From Actinomycetes bacterium (GTDB lineage: Bacteria > Actinomycetota > Acidimicrobiia > Acidimicrobiales > RAAP-2), in NCBI GenBank assembly GCA_021787255.1, contig JAJYMD010000392.1:1-6366 (forward strand): DNA of 6,366 nucleotides, read 5' to 3'. Within the stretch, counting starts at the first letter, position 1, and each line of letters opens with the position of its first letter. The position numbers were made by a program, and so were the translations under genes. Below, in pieces: positions 1 to 6,254 of this stretch. The notes below the pieces were generated by a model. The model searched no databases. It worked only from the letters and a program-made list of their open reading frames with translations, and was not told the origin of the DNA.

Positions 1-222
1 GAGTCGCCGCGGGCAGCCCGCAGCAGCAAGGAAGAAGACCCTGACGGGGCCTTCGACCGGGAGCGGGGCATAACGTGTGGCGTCCCGCGGTCGGCGAGTC
101 GTCGAACGGAGCCACGTCGTTCCATAGCAGCAGCGCTGGCGAGAGGAACGCACCCAGAGCGAGCCGCCGTGCGCTTGCACGTACTGGCTCGCCGCCTCCT
201 CCACCTGCACCTGCACCTGCAC
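1..222 (-). CDS. Possible partial small protein, unrecognised, runs off left edge
   Basis: On the minus strand one frame is open from 657 to the left edge, and the part from about 222 to 1 reads like a protein. It contains VEEAASQYVQAHGG, then SLWVRSSRQRCCYGTTWL, then YAPLPVEGPVRVFF. The double cysteine followed by a Gly/Thr/Trp stretch, and the alternation of hydrophobic and charged residues, look more protein-like than the other frames here. I have only a vague sense that small actinobacterial hypothetical proteins share this pattern and cannot name a family. The start is uncertain: GTG codons lie at 222, 216, 210 and 204 within a CACCTG repeat, none with a clear ribosome binding site. The 3' end lies outside the window. 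The transposase remnant ends about 90 bases upstream, so the gene's original 5' end may have been disturbed. It could also be a chance open frame in GC-rich DNA. Confidence 0.35.
   Translation of the reverse strand, partial: MQVQVQVEEAASQYVQAHGGSLWVRSSRQRCCYGTTWLRSTTRRPRDATRYAPLPVEGPVRVFFLAAAGCPRRL
202..222. repeat. Short tandem repeat, CACCTG x3.5
   Basis: The hexamer CACCTG is repeated three and a half times in direct tandem. On the minus strand it reads as alternating GTG and CAG codons (Val-Gln) at the putative start of the left-edge reading frame. It is a simple sequence repeat, and no function is evident. Confidence 0.7.
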
Positions 223-311
223 AACTGCATAGTAGACGGAAGTACGTCCGGGAACTGCCGTTTCTCCAGGCTGGCCAGGGATGTTCGCTGCGGACGTCGA
301 CTCGTTGCTGA

Positions 312-657
312 CTACGCGAGGCGCAGCGGGATCGGGACCTCGACGAGCTCGAAAGCCTTTCGCAGGGCCTCGGTCGGCTCGAAGAGACGTCCGAAGGCGA
401 CGGTGGTTCCCGGCACCGTGGAGGGGTTGCGCGCGAGGTTCGCCAAGTGATCGAGAAGCCCTTGTGAGGTGCACTCCTTCCACTTGGGCGGTCGCCGCCC
501 GGTCTGTGCGCTGCGGTGGCTCCTCGTCGCGGATTGTGAGCGGCGCCCAGGCCTTGCGCAGGTGCCATACGAGGTGAGCATCGAGGAGACAGAACAGACA
601 GAGCAGATTGGACCGGCCTTGGTTTCGTTGCAGGTCGACCAGGTAGAGTCGACTGGT
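312..657 (-). pseudogene. IS1634-like transposase, frameshifted C-terminal remnant
   Basis: Two minus-strand frames together resemble the C-terminal tail of IS1634-type (IS4 superfamily) transposases. In the first frame, from about 657, I read LVWHLRKAWAPL followed by TIRDEEPPQRTD. This recalls the conserved 'WHLR.AWAPLTF.DE.PP.R.DP' stretch of these proteins. After about position 490 the match moves to another frame, which reads GLLDHLANLARN, VPGTTVAFGRL, then PTEALRKAFELVEVPIPLRLA. It ends at a TAG at 312-314. This recalls the typical ending 'LLDHLATLTRN...PTP.QRRAFEL...PIPL'. The frame change and the absence of the upstream catalytic DDE portion show a truncated, inactive copy. A stop codon at 658-660 closes the first frame upstream. 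The family is assigned from memory of motifs, not from a search. No matching terminal inverted repeats or target-site duplication were found by eye. Confidence 0.6.
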
Positions 658-1184
658 TCACTGATTCACTGAGCGTCTACGATGCGTCGGTTCGCCGGCT
701 TCACGCCCTTCATCGTATTTGCCACCTTGGGATACCAACGTCCCGGGACGAGCACGACCTGCACGAAAGGTCCCTGTCGAACTTGTCGGAGAGGAGCGCG
801 CCCTCCCCACGGCGCTCGCACAACCACCGTTGCTCTCGCGATCCGATCAGCCTCGCGCTCCTCCTCTCCTCCTGGCCAGTCCCATCCGGCCACCGTTACT
901 GGAACGCACCTGTAGGTCCGAGCAGCGGTGGCTCACGGCGATGCGCGTGCTCGGCAGTCTCGCACGGCCAAGCGGTGACGATCGCCGGCAAGTTGAGGGG
1001 ATGGAGCAGCTGGGCCGACACGCGCTCCGGCCCCGCCGTGGAGCGGACCCGGTGTCCATGTGCCCAGCCTCAGGCTGCCACAGCTGGGCCCGCTTGAACA
1101 AACGTCCCAAACTACGCACCACTCCTTGGAGCAATGTCCGTGGCCAGCGCAACGGGCCAGGGTTAGTGTGCCAATGACCGGTCG
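658..1184. other. Non-coding or eroded stretch, no gene recognised
   Basis: This stretch has open frames on both strands, but their translations are rich in Arg, Pro and Ser without recognisable domains. None shows a convincing ribosome binding site plus codon pattern like the operon that follows. I found no tRNA or rRNA signature and no CRISPR-like repeat. It probably contains the promoter of the downstream operon, but no clear -35/-10 pair stands out. An 8-base perfect palindrome, GACCGGTC, sits at 1176-1183, 46 bases before the first operon start codon. It is the only compact dyad I noticed near the start and may be coincidental in such GC-rich DNA. Confidence 0.5.
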
Positions 1185-1217
1185 ATGGACCTGCCGCCTG
1201 GAGCGATCGACGGGATC

Positions 1218-1222
1218 GGAGG
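1218..1222 (+). promoter_or_regulatory. Ribosome binding site fixing the first operon start
   Basis: GGAGG lies seven bases before the ATG at 1230. This is a near-ideal Shine-Dalgarno sequence and spacing. It favours ATG 1230 over the upstream in-frame ATG at 1185, which would add 15 residues unlike the usual N-terminus of the family. Confidence 0.75.
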
Positions 1223-1229
1223 CGAACGC

Positions 1230-2123
1230 ATGGAGAGAAGAGCTGAGCCGAGGTTCGAAGGCGTGTACGTGGCCATCGCCACGCCTTTCGGTCCGGACGG
1301 CGCGCTCGATCTCGACGCACTGGGTCGGAATTGCGAGCAGTTGATCGAGCGCGGGGTCCACGGCATCGTGCCGTGTGGTTCGCTCGGCGAGTACGAGGCG
1401 CTGACCGACGACGAGCGCTCGGGCGTCGTCAAGGCGACCCTGGACGCAGCAGCCGGACGCGTCGAGATCGTACCGGGGGTCTCGGGCAAGTCCGCCGCGG
1501 AGGCCCGGCGGTGGGCGGACGCGGCGGCCTCGCTCGGATGCCGAGCCGTCATGTGCCTCCCCCCGACCGCGCACACGCCGACCCCTGACGAGGTCGTCGC
1601 CCACTTCGACGAGGTGGGACGGACCGGAGTCGAGATCATCGCCTACAACAACCCCTTCTCGACCCGCGTGGACCTCACCCCGAGCCTGTTGTCTCGTCTG
1701 GCTGAGAACGACGCGATCGTGGCCGTGAAGGAGTTCTCTCAGGACGTCCGTCGAGTCGCGGCCATTCGTCAGTCGGCTCCTCGCCTCCAAGTCATCTGTG
1801 GTTGCGACGACACCTACGTCGAGGCGGCCCTCATGGGCGCGACGTGCTGGATCGCCGGGTTCGCCAACGCTTTCCCGGCGGCGTCGGTCGAGCTCCACGG
1901 CCTCTGCCGTGCTGGCCGGTGGGACGAAGCGATCGGCCTCTACCTGCGGATGCTCCCGCTTCTGCGCTGGGACGCGGACCCACGATTCGTGCAGGCGATC
2001 AAGCTTGCGATGGACGAGACGGGCTTCGTCGGCGGCGCGGTCCGCTTGCCTCGGCTGCCGCTGGTGCCCCAAGACGCCGACCAGGTCCGCCACCAGGTCC
2101 GCCAATTCGTCGAGAGCGATTGA
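1230..2123 (+). CDS. lhpC: Delta1-pyrroline-4-hydroxy-2-carboxylate deaminase, DHDPS family
   Basis: A 297-residue protein of the dihydrodipicolinate synthase / N-acetylneuraminate lyase (DapA) TIM-barrel superfamily, about the usual length of 290-310. Visible hallmarks are VAIATPF at residues 14-20, VPCGSLGEYEALT at 47-59, IIAYNNPF with the catalytic-type Tyr139, and AVKEFS with the Schiff-base-type Lys167. The family's GTTGE loop reads GSLGE here, so this is unlikely to be the lysine-pathway DapA. It directly precedes a hydroxyproline epimerase and a D-amino-acid-type dehydrogenase. The best inference is the deaminase that converts delta1-pyrroline-4-hydroxy-2-carboxylate to 2-oxoglutarate semialdehyde and ammonia (EC 3.5.4.22), acting in the cytoplasm. 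The superfamily is certain from sequence; the substrate rests on neighbours. Alternatives are other 2-keto acid aldolases or dehydratases. It is the first gene of the operon, and its TGA shares one base with the next ATG. Confidence 0.8.
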   Translation: MERRAEPRFEGVYVAIATPFGPDGALDLDALGRNCEQLIERGVHGIVPCGSLGEYEALTDDERSGVVKATLDAAAGRVEIVPGVSGKSAAEARRWADAAASLGCRAVMCLPPTAHTPTPDEVVAHFDEVGRTGVEIIAYNNPFSTRVDLTPSLLSRLAENDAIVAVKEFSQDVRRVAAIRQSAPRLQVICGCDDTYVEAALMGATCWIAGFANAFPAASVELHGLCRAGRWDEAIGLYLRMLPLLRWDADPRFVQAIKLAMDETGFVGGAVRLPRLPLVPQDADQVRHQVRQFVESD

Positions 2124-3136
2124 TGCGGTCGAGCCTGGTCGTCACCGCCGTCGACAGCCACACCGAAGGCATGCCGACGCGGGTCGTGACGGGAGGGTTC
2201 GGCGAGCTGCCGGGCGACACCATGGCCGATCGGCGGCTCTACGTCATCCACGAGCGCGACCACATCCGCCGCTTCCTCATGCACGAGCCGCGCGGGCACA
2301 GCGCGATGTCCGGCGCCGTCCTGCAGCGACCCACGCGCCCGGACGCCGACGTCGGCGTCGTGTTCATCGAAGTGTCGGGATGCCTCCCGATGTGCGGGCA
2401 CGGCACCATCGGCGCCGCCACCGTGCTCGTCGAGACCGGCATGGTCGAAGTCAAGGAGCCCGAGACGGTCATCCGCTTCGACACGCCCGCCGGGCTCGTC
2501 AGCGCCTCGGTCGACGTGCAGGAGGGCCACGCGACGAGCGTCACCATCCGCAACGTCCCGGCCTACTTGCACCTGCGCGACGCGACGGTCGAGGTTCCCG
2601 GCATCGGCTCCGTGGTGCTGGACCTCGCATGGGGCGGCAATTTCTACGCCATCTTGCCCGCGGCGGCACTCGGCCTCCAGGTCGACCCCGGCGCGCACGA
2701 CCAGCTGATCCAGGCAGGTCTCGCCGTCATGGCCGCGGTCAACGACCAGCTGCAGTTCTGTCACCCCGAGCACACCACGGTCGACTACTGCCACCACGTC
2801 ATGCTCACCGAACCAGGCGACGGCGAGGTGTCCGGGCGGGCCGCCACCGCGATCCACCCGGGCTGGCTGGACCGCTCACCGTGCGGCACGGGCACGAGCG
2901 CCCGCATGGCGCAGCTCCACGCCCGGGGGGCGCTCGGTCTCGAGCAGGACTACGTCCACGCGTCGGTGATCGGCTCCCGCTTCGTCGGACGGCTCCTCGG
3001 CACGGCGAAGGTCGGCGAGTTCGACGCGGTCCTGCCGAGCTTCCGGGGCAGAGCCTGGATCACGGGCCTCGCCAGCTATCTGCTCGACCCCGACGACCCC
3101 TACCCGACGGGGTTCCTGCTCGGCCGACAGGATTGA
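2123..3136 (+). CDS. lhpA: 4-hydroxyproline 2-epimerase, proline racemase family
   Basis: A 337-residue protein of the proline racemase / hydroxyproline epimerase superfamily, the usual length. The N-terminal signature DSHTEGMPTR (residues 11-20) is followed by the first catalytic site MCGHGTIG, with Cys91. The WGGNFYAI strand is at 170-177, and the second site DRSPCGTGTSA has Cys254. With both cysteines present, two-base racemisation or epimerisation is expected. The related trans-3-hydroxy-L-proline dehydratases carry Thr at the second position, so that activity is disfavoured. The likely reaction is trans-4-hydroxy-L-proline to cis-4-hydroxy-D-proline (EC 5.1.1.8), cofactor-free and cytoplasmic. 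Proline racemase is the main alternative, but the deaminase upstream and dehydrogenase downstream favour hydroxyproline. The ATG overlaps the preceding stop by one base (TGATG) and has only a weak Shine-Dalgarno, suggesting translational coupling. The last four bases overlap the next gene. Confidence 0.88.
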   Translation: MRSSLVVTAVDSHTEGMPTRVVTGGFGELPGDTMADRRLYVIHERDHIRRFLMHEPRGHSAMSGAVLQRPTRPDADVGVVFIEVSGCLPMCGHGTIGAATVLVETGMVEVKEPETVIRFDTPAGLVSASVDVQEGHATSVTIRNVPAYLHLRDATVEVPGIGSVVLDLAWGGNFYAILPAAALGLQVDPGAHDQLIQAGLAVMAAVNDQLQFCHPEHTTVDYCHHVMLTEPGDGEVSGRAATAIHPGWLDRSPCGTGTSARMAQLHARGALGLEQDYVHASVIGSRFVGRLLGTAKVGEFDAVLPSFRGRAWITGLASYLLDPDDPYPTGFLLGRQD

Positions 3137-4338
3137 GCGAGCTCGCCGGCCCGAAGTGGAGCGACGAGCTCCCTGCGGGCGCAGACGTCGTGGTCGTGGG
3201 CGCCGGCATCGTGGGCGCCGCCATCGCCGCCCGACTGGCGAGGGCCGGTGCGGAGGTGTGCCTCCTCGAGCGATCAGGGCCCGCCGCCGGTTCCAGCTCG
3301 TCAGGAGAGGGCAACCTGCTCGTCTCGGACAAGCTCCCGGGCCCGGAGCTGGACCTCGCGCTGCGCAGCCTCGTCCTCTGGCAGGAGGTCGACGCCGAGG
3401 CCGCCGAACGGATCGAGCTCGAGCGCAAGGGCGGGCTCGTGGTGGCGTGGGACGAGGCGCAGCTCGCGGCGCTCCAGGCCCTCGCCGCGGCACAGGAGGC
3501 CGCCGGTGTCGCGATCCGCCACCTGGGCGGCACCGAGCTCGTCGACGCCGAGCCGCACCTCAGTGGCGAGGTGGCCGGGGCGGTCTTCTACGAGGCCGAC
3601 TCCCAGGTACAGCCGATGTACGCGGTCGCCCACCTGCTCGCGCAGGCCGCGGCCAATGGCTGTCGAATGATGCGGGGTACCGAAGTGTGCGGGTGGCGTA
3701 CCACTCCGAGGGGCTCGCAGGCGCTCGAGACGACGCTCGGGTCGCTACGGGTCGGCACGGCGGTCGTGAACGCCGCGGGGTCCTGGGCGGGAGAGCTCGC
3801 CGCGCGCTTGGGATCCGACCTCCCTGTCGCTCCGCGCAGGGGGCACGTGCTCGTGACCGAGCCGATGCCCGTCGTCACGGCCCACAAGGTCTACGAGGCC
3901 GACTACGTGGGCTCGATCCACGACCAGGACGACGGATGGCGCTGCTCGAGCGTCGTGGAGGCGACCGCCAGCGGCACGATGCTGCTCGGCTCTTCCCGTG
4001 AGCTCGTGGGCTGGTCGGCGGTGCCGGACCCCCAGATCGTCGCCAGCATCGCCGCGAGGGCGATCAGGCTGTTCCGGGGGCTGGCCGCCGCCAAACTGCT
4101 GCGGACGTACGTGGGGTTCCGGCCTGCGACGCCCGACCGGCTCCCGGCGATCGGATGGGACGCTCGCGTCCCTGGGCTGCTGCACGCGACCGGCCACGAG
4201 GGTGCGGGCATCGGCCTTTCCCTCGCGACCGCCGAAGCCGTGCAGTGCCTCCTCTGCAAGACGGTGCCACCGGTAGGGCTGCAACCCTTCGATCCGGCTC
4301 GCTTCTCGAAGACGACCGAGACCCGACCGGAGCCGTGA
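3133..4338 (+). CDS. lhpB: D-hydroxyproline dehydrogenase FAD catalytic subunit (DAO family)
   Basis: A 401-residue FAD-dependent oxidoreductase of the DAO family, which includes sarcosine oxidase beta, HcnC, opine oxidase B and D-hydroxyproline dehydrogenase LhpB. A Rossmann motif VVVVGAGIVG (residues 19-28) ends its second strand at Glu46, the ADP-ribose-binding acid. SGEGNLLVSDK is at 57-67, VVNAAGSWAG at 211-220, RRGHVLV at 235-241, FRPATPDRLPAIG at 329-341, and the C-terminal FAD loop HATGHEGAGIGLS at 351-363. The inferred reaction is oxidation of cis-4-hydroxy-D-proline to delta1-pyrroline-4-hydroxy-2-carboxylate, with electrons passed to the iron-sulfur partner encoded next. I chose TTG 3133 because it overlaps the previous stop (TTGA) and leaves a short leader before the Rossmann strand. 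The next in-frame GTG, at 3190, lies inside that strand. The frame stays open far upstream, but that part overlaps lhpA and is not coding. No signal peptide or membrane segment is seen. Confidence 0.8.
   Translation: MSELAGPKWSDELPAGADVVVVGAGIVGAAIAARLARAGAEVCLLERSGPAAGSSSSGEGNLLVSDKLPGPELDLALRSLVLWQEVDAEAAERIELERKGGLVVAWDEAQLAALQALAAAQEAAGVAIRHLGGTELVDAEPHLSGEVAGAVFYEADSQVQPMYAVAHLLAQAAANGCRMMRGTEVCGWRTTPRGSQALETTLGSLRVGTAVVNAAGSWAGELAARLGSDLPVAPRRGHVLVTEPMPVVTAHKVYEADYVGSIHDQDDGWRCSSVVEATASGTMLLGSSRELVGWSAVPDPQIVASIAARAIRLFRGLAAAKLLRTYVGFRPATPDRLPAIGWDARVPGLLHATGHEGAGIGLSLATAEAVQCLLCKTVPPVGLQPFDPARFSKTTETRPEP
4329..4332 (+). promoter_or_regulatory. Ribosome binding site for the GTG start at 4340
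   Basis: GGAG, seven bases before GTG 4340, supports that start. The ATG at 4338-4340, one frame away, is followed at once by TGA, so it cannot start this protein. Confidence 0.6.
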
Positions 4339-4339
4339 T

Positions 4340-6154
4340 GTGACAGACCTCGAGGTGCACTTCACGTTCGACGGCCGGCCGCTCGAAGCCCCGCTCGGTG
4401 CGAGCGTCGCGTCCGCCCTTCTCGCCAACGGGGTCCGGTCCTGGCGTCGCACCCGGTCGACGGGCGCAGCGCGCGGGCTCCTGTGCGGGATCGGCAACTG
4501 CTTCGACTGCCTCGTCGACGTGGGCTCCGCGCACGCGGTGCGCGCGTGCGTCACGCCGCTGCACGAGGGCGACGCGCTCCGCACGTCGGTGTCGCGGGGC
4601 TCCATCGAGGTCGGGCCACTCGAGAAGCGCTCTGGCGAAGACACGGGGGGCGCCAGGGCGGCGGGGAACGCCGCACGAGCGCTGCGCGGTGACGTCCTCG
4701 TGGTCGGGGGAGGTCCGGCGGGACTGGCGGCCGCCGAGGCCGCGATCGGACGCGGGGTCTCGGTCGTGCTCGTCGACAATGCAGCGCGACTAGGAGGCCA
4801 GCTGTACCGCCAGCCATCGTCGGACCAGACAGGAGGTGCCAGGCCGATCGGCCCCCAGCTCGCGGCTCGCCATCCGAGGCTCGCCGACCCACCGGGGCTC
4901 GTCGTCGCCACCGGGGCCGCGGTCTGGCAGCTCCGCGCCGCACCGGGCGGCGTCGTCGCGTGGCTGGAGGATGGAAGACGGGTCCAGGCGACCGCCGCGG
5001 TGCTCGCCCCGGGCGCCACCGAGCTCCTCGTCCCCTTCCCCGGCTGGGAGCTGCCGGGCGTGGTCAGCGCAGGCGCCGCCCAGTCCCTGCTCAAGGCGCA
5101 CGGTCAGCTGGTCGGTCGCCGGCTGCTGGTCGCGGGGTCCGGTCCGTTCCTCTTCCCGGTCGCCACCAGCCTGGCGGACGCCGGTGCCGAGGTCCTCGCC
5201 GTCGTCGAAGCCTTGCCGGCCGGCCGGCTGACGCCGATCTTCGCGGCGCTGGCGCACCATCCGAGCAAGGCGAGCGAGGCTGCCGCCTACGTCGCCTCCC
5301 TCGCCCGGCGCGGCGTCCCCATCCGGACCAACCGGGTGATCGCACGCTGCGAACCAGGGAGCGACGGCGCGCTGCGGCAGGCGGTGGTCATCCCGACTGT
5401 AGAGGCGCGCGACGGGTTCGGATCCAGGGACTTCCGCGGGCGCGTGTACGACGTGGACGCGGTCTGCACCTCCTATGGGTTCGTCCCGCGCCTCGAGCTC
5501 GCCCGGCAGCTGGGTGTGGACGAAGTGCGTCTTCCTGGGCAGCCGTTCTCAGCGGTCGCGTGCGACGCCGCCCAGGCCACCTCCGTGCCCGGCGTCTTCG
5601 CCGCAGGCGAAGTGACCGGCATCGCCGGCGGAGAGGTGGCTGCGCTCGAAGGCTCGGTGGCGGGCGCCTCGGCTGCTGCCTACTGCCTCGGGCGGGCGCT
5701 GCGGGCTCAGGACGGCTGCAGCCCTTCAGACGATGGCGGCGATCGTCACCCCGGCGTGACGATCGGCCGGAGGCTGCGGCGGGCTCGACGGTTCGCAGAG
5801 CGCCTCAGCCATGTGTACGGTCACTCCGTCCCGCTCGGGCTCATCAGTGACGAGACGGTCGTGTGCCGCTGCGAGGACGTGCACGCAGGAGCGATCTTCG
5901 CCGCACTCGGCGCCGGAGCGATGACGGCGAGGGAGGTGCGGAATGTGACGCGTTGCGGGATGGGTTACTGCCAGGGGAGGACCTGTGGTCCCCTGGTGCA
6001 GCTGATCCTGGCCGAGGCGCTCGGTACCGGCACCTCGCAGGTCGGCGACCTGCACAAGCGCCCCGTGGCGACTCCCGTCCCGCTCGCGGTGGTCGCGCAG
6101 GTTGCGAGCCCAGGTATGGGGACGGGGACGTCCACTGCAACGACGAGCTCGTGA
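4340..6154 (+). CDS. Fused [2Fe-2S]/FAD/BFD partner subunit of D-hydroxyproline dehydrogenase
   Basis: A 604-residue protein with three domains. Residues 1-90 form a Fer2_4 [2Fe-2S] domain like HcnA or the sarcosine oxidase alpha N-terminus, with a complete cysteine set: Cys49, Cys54, Cys57 (in CGIGNCFDC) and Cys70. Residues about 117-455 form a pyridine-nucleotide-disulfide-type FAD domain like HcnB. It has VVGGGPAGLAAAE at 121-133, a second dinucleotide-type motif VAGSGPFLFPVA at 264-275, and FAAGEVTGIAGGE at 420-432. Residues about 500-560 form a BFD-like [2Fe-2S] domain with Cys509-x-Cys511 and Cys544-x4-Cys549. In Pseudomonas, D-hydroxyproline dehydrogenase needs LhpB plus two partner proteins encoded separately; here both appear joined. 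The layout equals sarcosine oxidase alpha without its C-terminal GCV_T-like part. The role inferred is electron transfer from LhpB's FAD towards an acceptor. A sarcosine- or opine-type dehydrogenase is the alternative. The gene begins one base after lhpB. The last 35 or so residues are low-complexity and rich in Thr, Ser, Gly and Val. Confidence 0.82.
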   Translation: MTDLEVHFTFDGRPLEAPLGASVASALLANGVRSWRRTRSTGAARGLLCGIGNCFDCLVDVGSAHAVRACVTPLHEGDALRTSVSRGSIEVGPLEKRSGEDTGGARAAGNAARALRGDVLVVGGGPAGLAAAEAAIGRGVSVVLVDNAARLGGQLYRQPSSDQTGGARPIGPQLAARHPRLADPPGLVVATGAAVWQLRAAPGGVVAWLEDGRRVQATAAVLAPGATELLVPFPGWELPGVVSAGAAQSLLKAHGQLVGRRLLVAGSGPFLFPVATSLADAGAEVLAVVEALPAGRLTPIFAALAHHPSKASEAAAYVASLARRGVPIRTNRVIARCEPGSDGALRQAVVIPTVEARDGFGSRDFRGRVYDVDAVCTSYGFVPRLELARQLGVDEVRLPGQPFSAVACDAAQATSVPGVFAAGEVTGIAGGEVAALEGSVAGASAAAYCLGRALRAQDGCSPSDDGGDRHPGVTIGRRLRRARRFAERLSHVYGHSVPLGLISDETVVCRCEDVHAGAIFAALGAGAMTAREVRNVTRCGMGYCQGRTCGPLVQLILAEALGTGTSQVGDLHKRPVATPVPLAVVAQVASPGMGTGTSTATTSS

Positions 6155-6202
6155 GACCCGACGACCGCCTGGCGCGGTCGGCGGATCGCCGGCCCCGGGT
6201 CT
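6154..6202 (+). terminator. Nested inverted repeats after the operon, possible terminator
   Basis: Immediately at the last stop codon, AGACCCG (6154-6160) pairs with CGGGTCT (6196-6202). Inside it, CGACCGC (6162-6168) pairs with GCGGTCG (6174-6180) around a five-base loop. GGCG/CGCC flanking GAT (6180-6190) can form a third small hairpin, sharing base 6180 with the second. This gives a three-way-junction-like RNA fold. There is no T-tract after it, so a standard intrinsic terminator is not shown. It may be a T-less terminator, an mRNA 3' end stabiliser or chance in GC-rich DNA. Confidence 0.4.
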
Positions 6203-6254
6203 AGATTCGCCAGCGATCGGCCGGGATGGGCCGCAAGCCGGGGGGGCGAACTCT

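Noticed and set aside
1094..1118. Possible promoter with TTGAAC as a -35 box
   Set aside because: No -10-like hexamer occurs at a 16-18 base spacing, so it cannot be supported by eye.
719..1177. Plus-strand open frame of 152 codons before the operon
   Set aside because: Its composition is low-information (Arg, Pro, Ser), there is no ribosome binding site, and no domain or motif is recognised.
1181..1211. Inverted repeat GTCGAT/ATCGAC upstream of lhpC as an operator
   Set aside because: It is only six bases per arm with a 19-base gap, which is expected often by chance in this composition.
1185..1229. Upstream ATG at 1185 as the start of lhpC
   Set aside because: The added 15 residues are not family-like, and the GGAGG at 1218-1222 points to ATG 1230.
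933..2105. Minus-strand open frame of 390 codons opposite lhpC
   Set aside because: It mirrors a clearly recognisable DHDPS-family gene and has no family motifs; such antisense frames are common in GC-rich DNA.
1940..2857. Minus-strand open frame of 305 codons opposite lhpA
   Set aside because: It is the antisense of a well-conserved epimerase and its Asp/Val/Arg/Gly-rich composition is the usual mirror artefact.
1798..3132. Upstream open extension of the lhpB frame giving an apparent 846-residue protein
   Set aside because: It lies entirely over the end of lhpC and all of lhpA in another frame and translates to Arg/Pro/His-rich sequence without domains. The DAO protein begins naturally at TTG 3133.
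3745..5094. Minus-strand open frame of 449 codons opposite lhpB and the fusion gene
   Set aside because: It crosses the junction of two well-supported genes and shows no recognisable domain.
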